Shown: piece after piece, positions 29,199-38,287 of the stretch
How positions within the stretch are numbered: position 1 is the first letter of the stretch
Layout of the letters: the number at the start of each line of letters is the position of its first letter
Assembly (NCBI RefSeq): GCF_900109545.1
Contig: NZ_FOAP01000002.1
Location: forward strand, 372,001-436,000
Source of the DNA: Stigmatella aurantiaca
Lineage (GTDB): Bacteria > Myxococcota > Myxococcia > Myxococcales > Myxococcaceae
Direction of reading: 5' to 3'
DNA: 64,000 nucleotides
The notes under the pieces: generated by a model
Database searches by the model: none
What the model was told of the DNA's origin: nothing
What the model saw: the letters and a program-made list of their open reading frames with translations, nothing else
Position numbers and translations under genes: made by a program

Positions 29199-30350
29199 AT
29201 GCCCAGCCCGCTCCAGCCCGCGGAGAAGCGCCTCCAGCAGTTCCGCAAGCTCACGGAGGTCAGCCGCGCGCTCACCTATGCCGTCTCACTGGACGAGGTG
29301 CTCCGGATCACCGTGGAGCGCGCCGCGGAGTTGCTGGAGACGGACAAGGCGGTCCTCATGCTCACCAACGAGCAAGGGCTCCTGTCCGTGCGCGCCTCCT
29401 TCGGACTGGCCAAGGCGGCGGCGGAGCGCTTCCGGGAGCCGCTCGATGAGACCCTCATTCACCGGCTCCAGGGGCTCCTGGAGGCCTCCCCGCAGTGCTT
29501 CCTCGGCGTCCCCTTGGTGGTCGGCGGCCAGGTCACGGGCATCCTGGCCGTCTCGCTCCCCCAGCCTGTGGCCGACAACGATGAGCAGGAGTGGCTCCTG
29601 TCCGCCCTGGCGGACCAGGCGGCCGTGGCCCTGGAGAAGACCCGGCTGGACGAGACGGCGGAGTTCCGCGAGCGCCTCATCGGAATCGTCAGCCACGACT
29701 TGCGTGGCCCCATCGCCGCCATCCTGCTCGGGGCCACGTCCGTGCTGCGGCGGGAGGAGATCAACGAGCGGGATGCCAAGACGATCATGCGCATCCAATC
29801 CGCCGCGGAGCGCGCGAGCCGGATGATCCGGGACCTGCTCGACTACACCCAAGCCCGGCTGGGAGGCCGCATTCGCGTGGAGCGCCGGCCCATGGACCTG
29901 CACGCCGTGGTGCGCCAGGTGGCCGAGGAGATGGCGATGGCCCATCCCGGGCGGAGCATCGAGGTGAAACAGGAAGGGGATCTCCACGGAGACTGGGATG
30001 TGGATCGCCTAGCGCAGGTGGTGGGCAACCTCATCTCGAATGCCCTCCACTACAGCCCGGAGGGCACCCCCGTGCGCGTGGAGACCGTGGGGACCGCCCA
30101 GGAGGCGACGCTCAGCATCCACAACCTGGGGCCGCCCATCCCTGCCCAGCAGCAGTCGAAGATCTTCGAGCCGATGCACCGCGCTTCTGCGGAGATGAAC
30201 CCGCAGAACCGCAGCGTGGGGCTGGGCCTCTACATCGTGAAGCACCTGGTGAAGGCCCACAGCGGAACCATCGAAGTGAAGTCCCTGGAGAACGAGGGCA
30301 CCACCTTCACGGTCCGCTTGCCCCGCCAGGCGCCTCCGCCGGGCCCCTGA
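29199..30350 (+). CDS. GAF-domain sensor histidine kinase
   Basis: The 383-residue soluble kinase has an N-terminal coiled segment, a GAF domain (about residues 25-150) and a HisKA/HATPase module. The phospho-acceptor is His166 in IVSHDLRGPI. The N-box is VVGNLISNALHYSPEG and the G-box is GLGLYIVKHLVKAHSG. No membrane helix is visible, so it senses a cytoplasmic signal or a partner. It is the last gene of the receiver, KaiC-like and kinase operon; the KaiC-like protein may regulate it. Confidence 0.92.
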   Translation: MPSPLQPAEKRLQQFRKLTEVSRALTYAVSLDEVLRITVERAAELLETDKAVLMLTNEQGLLSVRASFGLAKAAAERFREPLDETLIHRLQGLLEASPQCFLGVPLVVGGQVTGILAVSLPQPVADNDEQEWLLSALADQAAVALEKTRLDETAEFRERLIGIVSHDLRGPIAAILLGATSVLRREEINERDAKTIMRIQSAAERASRMIRDLLDYTQARLGGRIRVERRPMDLHAVVRQVAEEMAMAHPGRSIEVKQEGDLHGDWDVDRLAQVVGNLISNALHYSPEGTPVRVETVGTAQEATLSIHNLGPPIPAQQQSKIFEPMHRASAEMNPQNRSVGLGLYIVKHLVKAHSGTIEVKSLENEGTTFTVRLPRQAPPPGP

Positions 30351-30372
30351 CGCTGGAGCCCGGCGGCCTTTC

Positions 30373-32499
30373 CTAAAAGGTGTAGCCGACGTTGAGCGCG
30401 GCCCGGCGCTGGTCGCCGTAGAAGCAGGCCGCCTCGGAGCTGCACGACGACACGTACTCGTCGTCGAGGAGGTTGGAGACGGTGATGGCCGCCCGCCAGT
30501 GGCTCCGCTGGTAGTGCAGCCCCAGGTCCACGAGGGTGAAGCCTGGAACCTCCAGCGTGTTGGTCCGGTCCGCGAACGAGCGGCCCGTGGCGCGCACGCC
30601 TGCCCCGGCCCCGAAGCCCGCCAGCGTCCCCTCCTGGAAGGTGTAATCGAGCCAGAGCGAGGCCATGAACTCCGCGGAGCCCACCGGCGTCTTGCCCGTC
30701 TCGAAGTCCGCCCCGTCGGTGATCTCCAAGTCGTAGAGCGACACGGCGCCCAGGACGTCGAGCCCCGGCAGCAGGCTGGTGATGAGCTCGAGCTCCACGC
30801 CGCGGGAGCGCACCTCACCGATCTGAAGCGAGTTGAAGGCGCCGTCCGTCGTCACGAAGTTCTGCCGCCGCAGCTCGAACACCGAGAGCCCCAGGGTGCT
30901 CGCCAGCCCCTCCGGCTGGAACTTCAGGCCCGCCTCCACCTGCTGGCCCGTCTCCGGCTCGAACAGCTCGCCGTCAGCGGTGGTGCCCGCCACCGGGTTG
31001 AAGGAGCGCGCGTAGCTCACGTAGGGCGCGACGCCGCTGTCGAAGGTGTAGAGCAGGCCCGCCCGTCCGCTGAACGACTTGACGCTGCCGTCATAGCTGG
31101 ACGCCGGGGTGAGCTGATTCTCCAGGTCCGTGCCCACCCAGTCGTGGCGCCCGCTCAGCACCAGGTTGAACCGCTTGGCGAACTGGATCTGATCCTGCAG
31201 GTAGACGCCGAGCTGATTCTGGGCCGTCTCGTTGAGCGTGTAGCGGGACTCCGGGGGCGCATAGGAGCCGTAGACCGGCTCCAGCAGGTCGAGCGGCGTA
31301 CCCGCCTCGTAGCCCTGCTCGTCCGCGATGCGGTAGTGCTTGTAATCGACGCCCAGGAGCAGCCGGTGGCGCAGGGGGCCGGTCTCCAGCCGCGCCTGCA
31401 CCTGGGTATCGACCGTGAACAGGTCCACCTTGGGCACCGTGATGAAGTTGCCCCGGGCGAGCTGCGCCTCGGCCGGATCCCCCGCGTAGCCGACGCCGTA
31501 GTAGTTCTGGAAGTCGATCTCCAGGTGGCCGTAGCGCAGGTTCTGCCGCACCGCCCAGTCATCGTTGAAGCGGTGCTCGAACGCGTAACCGGCCAGGAGC
31601 TGGTCACGCTTGAAGTGGTCCAGGTCCGGCTCGCTCGTGAACAGGTCCGTGGGGATGCGGCCATACGGCGCGTCCACGACGGTGCCCACGTAGGGCAGGA
31701 AGTTCTGGCCCTTGGTGCGGTCCAGCAGGACGCTGCCGTGCAGGGTCAGCGAGGTGCGCTCGCCCGGCTTCCACGTGATGCTGGGCGCGAGGAAGAGGCG
31801 GTCGTTGTTCGTGTGCTCGACCTGGGTGCCGCCCCCGCGCCCCAGCGCGGACACGCGGTAGAGAAAGTGCTCGCCCGAGTCGATGGCGCCCCCGGCATCC
31901 ACCGCCCCGTACCCGTTGCCGAACTCGTTGATGCCCGCCTCCACGTGCAGGAGCGTCTCGGCCGAGGGGCGCTTGCTCACGAGGTTGAGCAGGCCGCCCG
32001 GATTGGTGCCGCCGTAGAGCACCGACGAGGGGCCGCGCACCGACTCGATGCGCTCCAGCCCGAACGGCTCGAACCGCCACGTGGCGAAGGAGCTGGCGAA
32101 GAGCTGCAACCCGTCCAGGTAGTAGCCCGACTCCTGCGCGGAGAAGCCGCGCACCAGGAACCAGTCGTTGCGCGCGTCCGCGCCGAACGTCCCCGCCCGC
32201 ACGCCGGGCGTGTAGCGCGTGGCCTCGGCCACGGACTGCACCTGCTGGGCGTCCATCTGCTCACGGCCAACGACCGAGACCGCCTGGGGCGTTTCAATCA
32301 ACGCCGTGTCCGTCTTGGTGCCCGCCGCGCTGCGCTCGGCGGTGTAGCCCTCGATGGGGCCCGTGGCGCTCTCCTTCTTCCCCTCCACCCGGAACGTCTC
32401 CAGGGTGATGGCGTTCCCCTCCTGCTGCTGTGCTTCCTGCGCTCCCGCTGCCGTGGCCAAGGCCAGCACCGAGACACCCGCGATGCGCCGAGAAAACAT
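30373..32499 (-). CDS. TonB-dependent siderophore receptor
   Basis: This outer-membrane ferric-siderophore receptor has 708 residues. A signal peptide (about residues 1-20, IAGVSVLALATAAGA) is followed by a plug domain (IETPQAVSVVGREQMDAQQV, RYTPGVRAGTFGADARNDWF, then VRGF) and a 22-strand type barrel ending in the terminal Phe of RAALNVGYTF. A Cys pair near the end (SSCSSEAACFYG) is common in ferrichrome-type receptors. It is divergent from three membrane genes of the same iron-uptake theme, with a 72-base promoter region between. The ligand is unknown. Confidence 0.93.
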   Translation of the reverse strand: MFSRRIAGVSVLALATAAGAQEAQQQEGNAITLETFRVEGKKESATGPIEGYTAERSAAGTKTDTALIETPQAVSVVGREQMDAQQVQSVAEATRYTPGVRAGTFGADARNDWFLVRGFSAQESGYYLDGLQLFASSFATWRFEPFGLERIESVRGPSSVLYGGTNPGGLLNLVSKRPSAETLLHVEAGINEFGNGYGAVDAGGAIDSGEHFLYRVSALGRGGGTQVEHTNNDRLFLAPSITWKPGERTSLTLHGSVLLDRTKGQNFLPYVGTVVDAPYGRIPTDLFTSEPDLDHFKRDQLLAGYAFEHRFNDDWAVRQNLRYGHLEIDFQNYYGVGYAGDPAEAQLARGNFITVPKVDLFTVDTQVQARLETGPLRHRLLLGVDYKHYRIADEQGYEAGTPLDLLEPVYGSYAPPESRYTLNETAQNQLGVYLQDQIQFAKRFNLVLSGRHDWVGTDLENQLTPASSYDGSVKSFSGRAGLLYTFDSGVAPYVSYARSFNPVAGTTADGELFEPETGQQVEAGLKFQPEGLASTLGLSVFELRRQNFVTTDGAFNSLQIGEVRSRGVELELITSLLPGLDVLGAVSLYDLEITDGADFETGKTPVGSAEFMASLWLDYTFQEGTLAGFGAGAGVRATGRSFADRTNTLEVPGFTLVDLGLHYQRSHWRAAITVSNLLDDEYVSSCSSEAACFYGDQRRAALNVGYTF

Positions 32500-32571
32500 G
32501 CCTGCTCCTGTTTTTGATTCTTAAAATCGGATTCGGCGCCCTAGCATGGGCATGTTAAGGGTGACAAGCGA
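32500..32571. promoter_or_regulatory. Divergent promoter region with Fur-like AT-rich inverted repeat
   Basis: The centre of this 72-base region, TTTTTGATTCTTAAAATCGG (32511-32530), contains GATT-N5-AATC (32516-32528). It is the only AT-rich stretch and lies between two iron-uptake transcripts, where a Fur operator is expected. The match to the GATAAT-based Fur box is loose, so this is a candidate only. Confidence 0.4.
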
Positions 32572-32874
32572 ATGATCTCCGTGAACAGGTCCGTGGGCGC
32601 CGCGATGGAGGTAGCCCTGCGCGTCGTGGCGGCGGCGCTGGGCGGCTTCGCCCTGGCGTACACCGCCACCGCCTTCCTCAGCGTCTGGCTGCCGCTGGCC
32701 CGCACCGACCGGGTGATGTTCGCCAGCCTCGCCTCGTTCGCCGTCTATACCGGGGCCATCCTCTATGCCTTCGCCGCCCGCACGGCCTGGCGGGCCTGCT
32801 GGGTCCTGTTCGGGCTGAGCGGCCTGCTGGCGCTGGGGGCCTTCCTGCCCGGCGGCCTGGGAGCCCGGCCATGA
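32572..32874 (+). CDS. DUF3649-type small membrane protein of iron uptake
   Basis: This 100-residue protein has three hydrophobic helices (RVVAAALGGFALAYTATAFL, MFASLASFAVYTGAILYAFA and the C-terminal VLFGLSGLLALGAF). Proteins of this size and pattern precede PepSY membrane proteins in many siderophore loci. The stop overlaps the next start by 4 bases (ATGA). Its biochemical role is unknown; presumably it is part of an inner-membrane complex for iron release or reduction. Confidence 0.75.
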   Translation: MISVNRSVGAAMEVALRVVAAALGGFALAYTATAFLSVWLPLARTDRVMFASLASFAVYTGAILYAFAARTAWRACWVLFGLSGLLALGAFLPGGLGARP

Positions 32875-34391
32875 GCCTGCGCCAAGCCATGGCGGGGCTG
32901 CACACCTGGGCGGGGCTGCTGGTGAGCTGGCTGCTGTTCACCATCCTCTTCGCCGGCAGCCTGGCCTGCTTCGACAAGGAGCTGACGCGGTGGATGCAGC
33001 CCGCCCTGCACCTGTCCACCGGGCCCCGCGCCACGACCGACCAGGTCCGGGACTGGATGCACCGCCAGGCACCGGACGCCCACGCCTGGTGGATGCGCCC
33101 CCCGGGCCCCCGGGAGCCCTGGTGGCGCGTGGGGTATGAGCCCGATGGCGGCCTGTTCCAGGGCTTCGAGCTGGACGCGGTGAGCGGCCAGCCCCTGCCC
33201 AAGACCGCCGGGGGGGACTTCTTCTTCACCCTTCACTACGATCTGCACGCGGGCCTGAACGGCATGTACGTGGTGGGAGGGGCTGGCATCCTCATGCTGG
33301 TGTCGCTGCTCAGCGGGCTCGTCATCCACCGGCGCATCTTCCAGGACTTCTTCACCCTGCGGCCCCAGGCCACGCGCCAGCGCGCCTGGCTCGATGCCCA
33401 CAACGTGCTGGGCGTCCTGGGCCTGCCCTTCCACCTGCTCATCGCCTACACGGGCCTGGCCATCTTCGTCTTCACCTATATGGATGCGGGCCTCAAGGTT
33501 GCCTACGCGGGCGACGCTGAGCGCTTCCAGACGGAAGTGCAGCGCTCCTGGGAGCGGGAGGACATCGGCCAGCCTGCGCCCCCTCCGGTCTCCCTGGATG
33601 GGCTGATCGCCGAGGCCCAGCGCACCTGGGGCGATGGGGGGAACGCCGGGTGGATCAGCGTCCACCACCCGGCCGATGCCGCCGCCGTCGTGTCCATCCG
33701 CCGGCGCGACGACTCGCGCATCACCGATGATCAGCGCACCGTGTCCTTCGACGCGGGCACCGGGGCGCTGCTGCACGTGCAGCCTCCGTATGATCCGGGC
33801 TACCGGCTGTATGCCTGGATGACCGGGCTGCACATGGCGCAGTACGGCGGCCAGCTGGTGCGCGGGCTCTACCTGCTGCTCGGCCTCGCGGGTTGCCTGA
33901 TGCTCGTGTCGGGGGTGCAGCTCTGGCTGGCCAAGCGCGAGGCCCGGGGCGTCCCCGGCATGGCGCTGGTGCGCGTCCTGAATGGCGCCGTGATGGGCGG
34001 CCTGCCGCTGGCGAGCCTCGCCCTGCTCTGGGCCAACCGCCTGGTCCCCCCGGAGCTGCCGGGGCGTGAGGTCTGGGAGGTCCGCGCCTTCCTGGCCACC
34101 TGGACGGTGGCCATCGCCTGGGCGGTGCTGCGCAGCCGGGGCGGACGGCTCACCCGGGATCAGCTCGTCGTGGGCGCCGTGCTGGCCCTGGGCTTGCCCC
34201 TGGTGAGCATCGTGCGCGCCCCCCAGGGCCACCTGGGCGCGAGCCTGACCCGCGGAGACTGGGGGCTGGCGGCGGTGGACCTCTCCCTGCTCGGCACGGG
34301 CATTCTATGCGGATGGCTGAGCTGGCGGCTGAGCCGGCCGAAGGCCTCCGTCTCCGAGCCCTCGTCCCGCCTGGCCGAGGAGGGCGCGTAA
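32871..34391 (+). CDS. PepSY-associated TM-helix protein (PiuB-like)
   Basis: The 506-residue inner-membrane protein starts with the PepSY_TM pattern LHTWAGLLVSWLLFTILFAG. It has a periplasmic PepSY-containing loop, further helix groups near residues 140-215 and 300-350, and a C-terminal five-helix block. Conserved His residues in the helices (LHTWAG, LHYDLHAG, HNVLG, LHMAQYG) fit haem or metal coordination. PiuB-like proteins are iron-regulated and are proposed to reduce ferric siderophores. It is translationally coupled to both neighbours. Confidence 0.88.
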   Translation: MSLRQAMAGLHTWAGLLVSWLLFTILFAGSLACFDKELTRWMQPALHLSTGPRATTDQVRDWMHRQAPDAHAWWMRPPGPREPWWRVGYEPDGGLFQGFELDAVSGQPLPKTAGGDFFFTLHYDLHAGLNGMYVVGGAGILMLVSLLSGLVIHRRIFQDFFTLRPQATRQRAWLDAHNVLGVLGLPFHLLIAYTGLAIFVFTYMDAGLKVAYAGDAERFQTEVQRSWEREDIGQPAPPPVSLDGLIAEAQRTWGDGGNAGWISVHHPADAAAVVSIRRRDDSRITDDQRTVSFDAGTGALLHVQPPYDPGYRLYAWMTGLHMAQYGGQLVRGLYLLLGLAGCLMLVSGVQLWLAKREARGVPGMALVRVLNGAVMGGLPLASLALLWANRLVPPELPGREVWEVRAFLATWTVAIAWAVLRSRGGRLTRDQLVVGAVLALGLPLVSIVRAPQGHLGASLTRGDWGLAAVDLSLLGTGILCGWLSWRLSRPKASVSEPSSRLAEEGA

Positions 34392-34720
34392 TGCTGCTGG
34401 CGTTCGGCCTCAACTACCTGGCGCTGCTCACCTGCTGCCTGGCGATGGCCCGGCACCACCGGGCCTTGCTGGGCCCGGCCCCCTCCCCCGGGCGCGCCGC
34501 CCTGCTCCGGGGCGTGGCCCTGACGGGGACAGCCCTGGCGCTGGGCGTCTGCATCCACCAGCAGGGCGGCGAGGTGGGCACGGTGCTCTGGCTCTGCCTG
34601 TTGATGGTCTCGGGCCTGGTGCTGGTGGCACTGCTCGCCTGGCGCCCCCGGTGGGCCCTGCCCCTGGCGGCGGGGGTTCCCCTGGCCGGAGGCGCCATCG
34701 CCCTGCTGGGCGCGCGCTGA
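34391..34720 (+). CDS. DUF3325-type small membrane protein
   Basis: This 109-residue protein has four hydrophobic helices. It follows the PepSY gene with a TAATG overlap, the usual last member of the DUF3649-PepSY-DUF3325 cassette beside TonB receptors. An upstream in-frame start at 34307 lies inside the PepSY gene and is not favoured. Its molecular function is unknown. Confidence 0.75.
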   Translation: MLLAFGLNYLALLTCCLAMARHHRALLGPAPSPGRAALLRGVALTGTALALGVCIHQQGGEVGTVLWLCLLMVSGLVLVALLAWRPRWALPLAAGVPLAGGAIALLGAR

Positions 34721-34723
34721 GCG

Positions 34724-36376
34724 CTACTCGCGGACCTGCTTGATGGACGTGAGGCTCGGGGGGACCGCCGGGAGCCAGTAGTTGGCCGGCGGAGAACCGG
34801 GGGTGAGCCAGACCTCGTAGACCGCGCTCGAGGCGGTGCTCGTCCCGTTCTGCGGCGCGTTGGCCTGGATGCCCCCGTAGAACCAGCCGGCGAGCGTCTT
34901 CTGGGTGAGCGGGTTGAGGGCGATGATGCCGCCGCTCGTGCGCGCCACGGTGGGGTTCGGAATGAAGAGCGCATTCGAGCCGAGGTACCCCGCCATGGGG
35001 GCCGACCGGACGAACTCCGTATGGGAGCCATCCGCGTTGCGCGTGAGCACCGACAGGGTGTTGATGAACGGAAGCCCGCTGTCGAGGCTCAGCTTCTTCG
35101 TCTGGGGGTTAAGGTAGTACAGGCTGATGCCGCCGAAGAAGGCGGTCGTCATCGCCTTCGCGTTCGCGTCGAACATCCGCAGGGTTGCGCACTCGTACTG
35201 GCTCATCATCTGCGCGTAGGGATCCAGGACCGGCGTGGCGGTCATCGGGTTGGCCCCGCCCTTCAGGTAGATGGGCTGCTGATAGCCGGTGTTCTCCCCC
35301 GGCACGAAGACGCCCCCATACGCGGCCACGAGCGGTGTCGTGCCGTCGGAGTCCAGGACGGACAGGACGTTCAGATCCCGGCGGTGAAATTGATTGCTGT
35401 TCGGATCACTCGGGATGACGTTGAGGACCGCCGCGGTCAACTTGTTCTGGAGCATGCCGAACCACATGGCGGTGAAGCGCTCGGTGTAGACCTGCGACAC
35501 CGGCCACTTGCCGTAGTCGCCCTCATTGACCGAGTAGAGCCCCTCGAAGTCCTGCCCGAACACGAGCCAGAAGACGTTGCCCACCTTCTGCATGCCGCCG
35601 CCGGCCACCTTCGCGTAGTAGCCCGTGTCCGTCGGGAGGCCCTTCACCGCGCCCTTCTGCACGGCCTGGCCGCAGGCCGCCGTCGCCTTCTTCTGGACCT
35701 CCAGGCAGTCCGTCTGCGCTTGCTGCTGGCACGCGGCCCAGCCCGGTCCCGGCTTGCACTTGCTCGAGGCGGTATTGAAGCACGGCGTGTAGGCCGCCAT
35801 GCCCGCCGCCGGGCAGTCGTAATAGGTCGAGGTCTGCTGGAGGTACTGTGTGAACGGCTGGCCGGCCACGATGGCGTTGATCGTCTGATCGACCTGGATC
35901 GACGTCAGGGCCGGAAAGGTCGTCATCTGCTGCGTGGTGCTGTTCAGCCCATAGCCCCCGATGACGTACAGCGTGTTGCCGTCTTGGACCGCCGAGGCAT
36001 TGGTCGTCCCGAGCGCATCGGCGATCGCGGGGGTGGACGGCAGGGGCGCTTGCCAGGCCTGCTTCGTCACCGGATCCACCACCCAGAGCGTGCGGTTCGC
36101 CTGGGACGGCGGGAACGCGTTCTTGGGAGGCACCGTCCCGCCATCGCTCGAGTGGGTGAACTCATGCAGCCCGTTCGTGCGCCCGCCGATCAGCAGCCAC
36201 CGGCTGGAGACCGCCGGGGAGCCCTGAGCATGGACGAACGAGTGAAGGCCCGGCAGGGATGGGACGGTGATGCTGTTCAGATCGATCGTGTACTGCGGCG
36301 GGGTCTGGGCGAACGACACCGGGGCGAAGGCCAGCGCAGCCGCGGCCGCGAACCACTTCCAAGGCATGTTCATCAT
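34724..36376 (-). CDS. Secreted Kelch-like hypothetical protein
   Basis: The 550-residue protein has a signal peptide cut after WFAAAAALAFAPVSFAQ. The body has Kelch-like units (SSRWLLIGGRTNG, GNTLYVIGGYGLN, TPLVAAYGGVFVPG, TTAFFGGISLYYLNPQT), suggesting a propeller. A Cys-rich insertion of about 50 residues (near residues 187-240) holds seven Cys, enough for three disulfides. The gene starts 12 bases after the VioB-N-like gene, so the two are co-transcribed and probably work together. The function is unknown. Codon and residue use (many Asn, Gln, Thr) is less GC-driven than that of the flanking genes. Confidence 0.7.
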   Translation of the reverse strand: MMNMPWKWFAAAAALAFAPVSFAQTPPQYTIDLNSITVPSLPGLHSFVHAQGSPAVSSRWLLIGGRTNGLHEFTHSSDGGTVPPKNAFPPSQANRTLWVVDPVTKQAWQAPLPSTPAIADALGTTNASAVQDGNTLYVIGGYGLNSTTQQMTTFPALTSIQVDQTINAIVAGQPFTQYLQQTSTYYDCPAAGMAAYTPCFNTASSKCKPGPGWAACQQQAQTDCLEVQKKATAACGQAVQKGAVKGLPTDTGYYAKVAGGGMQKVGNVFWLVFGQDFEGLYSVNEGDYGKWPVSQVYTERFTAMWFGMLQNKLTAAVLNVIPSDPNSNQFHRRDLNVLSVLDSDGTTPLVAAYGGVFVPGENTGYQQPIYLKGGANPMTATPVLDPYAQMMSQYECATLRMFDANAKAMTTAFFGGISLYYLNPQTKKLSLDSGLPFINTLSVLTRNADGSHTEFVRSAPMAGYLGSNALFIPNPTVARTSGGIIALNPLTQKTLAGWFYGGIQANAPQNGTSTASSAVYEVWLTPGSPPANYWLPAVPPSLTSIKQVRE

Positions 36377-36388
36377 CGGGTGTCTCTT

Positions 36389-38257
36389 TCAGCTCAGTGG
36401 GTTCGCGAACCAGCGAAGGACCATGTCCAGTTCCAGGGGGGAGAGATCCCGCGTCACGGGCATGAACCCCGGGTGCGCCATTGGCAGGGTCATCACGGAG
36501 CGGATACGGGCGGCGTTGTTCTTCACGGTCTCGTAGTCGCTGAGATCAATCAGGCTCCGCATCGCGGGATAGAGGCGTGCGTACTGCGTGAAGATGCTGG
36601 AGATGTTCGCGGACCACGTGGGGGACGCGACATAGGGCGAGTTCTCGAACACGAGCAGCGTCAGGGGCTGGCCCCCGTTGGGCCCCAGCGTGTCCATCGA
36701 GCCATCGTGCACGAACAGGTAGAGCTGGCAGTTGAGCGCGCTGCGACGCTCCTCGTTCTGCTGGGGGCTCAGGTCGTTCGCGGTGAAGTTCAGCGTGGCG
36801 CGGCCGTTCGAGTCTGTCTGCACCTGCGAGGGAAAGGTGATCGCCGACATGGGCGTGTTGTTGATGTCGTAGAACTTACCTTCCTCGTTCTTGAACTGGT
36901 ACTGATTGATGGCCGTCCGGATGCCAATCGTCTGCTGGACGGCGGGTTTGCCGAACACCGTGGCCACCAGCGGCACCTGGGCGGTCGAGGTCACCTCCGT
37001 GCCACTAATCGAGGAAGAGGACCACGCCGGTGCACCCTTCTGCATCCGGAGCGCATTGAAATCCAGCGAGGCGAAGAGGCCGTTGTTGTTCTCCGCAAGC
37101 GCGATCGTCGCTCCGGACGCCTTGAGGGGCTTGTCGTTGGGAACCGCGAGGCCCTCCTTGAGCGAGCGGGCGTCCAGCCCGGTCACCGCGCCCTGCAACG
37201 CTGCGGGCGGGTTGATCTGCAACGCCACCGGCGCGTTGGCGAGCGCCTGGAGCTGCTGCGGGGTGAGCGCGATGTCGAGGATGCCGGCCGTCGTGGTGTA
37301 GACCTGTGCGAACTGTCCGGGGCTGCTGAAAACGGCGCCGATCGTGAGGTTCGCCCCGTCCGGATCGATGACGGCGTTGACCGTGCCGAGGTCGACGAAA
37401 GGGCCCCCATAGGGCGCCGAGGTTGGAATCGAGTTGCCCAGGTCCAGGCTGAGATAACCGTTGTTGATTTGAAAGGGCGCGGGGTTGAGCGGCGGATTGT
37501 TGGAGCCGTAGGACTGCTGCACCAGCGCGGCCCCTCCCCACATGCGGCGCTTCGCGAGCACGTGGGCGGGCTCACCGGGGAAATACGGCCCGATCGTGCC
37601 CACCATGCGGCCCGTCGCGAAGTCCGGTGAAGTGAGCGTCCCCTGATAGCCGTCCAGGACGATCTTGATCGACAGCGCGCTGGGGCTCAGGGCGTAGAGC
37701 TTCTGCAAGACCGGAGACTTCGTGCCCGCGATTCCCTGCCACTGCACCTCATCGAGGACCGACTGGTACATGGCGCCGGCCGAGGTGATTCCTCCCGCGC
37801 CGCCCCCGGAGACGCGCACCCACAGATCGATGATGGTCATCGGCCGGATGACGCCGGTGAGTGACGCGCCATCGCTGGTGGTGAGGGACACCGCCAGGCC
37901 GACGATCATCGAGCGGGCTTGCTGATCCGGATCGAGATCCACGAGCCGCCCGTACTGGGGCGTCGGCGGCCCTCCGGTGACGACGCTGAGGATCTGCGCG
38001 CCGATGAGGCTGTCCTGCGCGCTCGAGGTGACGATCGTCCCGAGCTGGGTGCAGGCCGCGGTGACGCTCGTGTTCTGAACCTTGAAGAAGGCCTGCCCTT
38101 TCTCGTTCCACCAGACCGAGTTGGGGTTCGTGTCGATGGGAGGGTTGTTGTTGTACTGGGCCTCCAGGCTGTAGTTCTCGGTGGAGTTGTTGATGGTCGA
38201 GGGATCGGTCCGGAACTGGCCGCTGAAGTGGAACCTCGGGGGATCCATGTAGCTCAT
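36389..38257 (-). CDS. Stand-alone VioB/RebD N-terminal-domain-like protein
   Basis: The 622-residue protein begins MSYMDPPRFHFSGQFRTD, resembling the PRIHFRGWARVNAPTANRD opening of violacein enzyme VioB. Further matching blocks are MVGTIGPYFPGEPAHVLAKR (VioB: MVGVVGLWRRGELASYPAGR) and, near the end, ARLYPAMRSLIDLSDYETV followed by FMPVTRDLSP (VioB: YELVYPFMSDKVFSLADR, then YYMPSTRELS). The protein stops where the catalytic ferritin-like domain of VioB/RebD would begin. The comparison is from memory and not computed. There is no signal peptide. The ATG at 38257 follows AGGAG. Its operon partner is a secreted Kelch-like protein. The function is unknown. Confidence 0.7.
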   Translation of the reverse strand: MSYMDPPRFHFSGQFRTDPSTINNSTENYSLEAQYNNNPPIDTNPNSVWWNEKGQAFFKVQNTSVTAACTQLGTIVTSSAQDSLIGAQILSVVTGGPPTPQYGRLVDLDPDQQARSMIVGLAVSLTTSDGASLTGVIRPMTIIDLWVRVSGGGAGGITSAGAMYQSVLDEVQWQGIAGTKSPVLQKLYALSPSALSIKIVLDGYQGTLTSPDFATGRMVGTIGPYFPGEPAHVLAKRRMWGGAALVQQSYGSNNPPLNPAPFQINNGYLSLDLGNSIPTSAPYGGPFVDLGTVNAVIDPDGANLTIGAVFSSPGQFAQVYTTTAGILDIALTPQQLQALANAPVALQINPPAALQGAVTGLDARSLKEGLAVPNDKPLKASGATIALAENNNGLFASLDFNALRMQKGAPAWSSSSISGTEVTSTAQVPLVATVFGKPAVQQTIGIRTAINQYQFKNEEGKFYDINNTPMSAITFPSQVQTDSNGRATLNFTANDLSPQQNEERRSALNCQLYLFVHDGSMDTLGPNGGQPLTLLVFENSPYVASPTWSANISSIFTQYARLYPAMRSLIDLSDYETVKNNAARIRSVMTLPMAHPGFMPVTRDLSPLELDMVLRWFANPLS

Positions 38258-38287
38258 GAGCAACTCCTGGAATGAGGAAGGACTGTC

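Noticed and set aside
35021-37630. 869-codon plus-strand frame opposite the VioB-N-like and Kelch-like genes
   Set aside because: It spans two genes and their junction antisense, with Arg/His/Val-rich composition and no motif.
36389-38257. A complete violacein or indolocarbazole cluster
   Set aside because: Only the N-terminal VioB-like half is present; no ferritin-like domain and no flavoenzymes resembling VioA, C, D or RebO are in the window.
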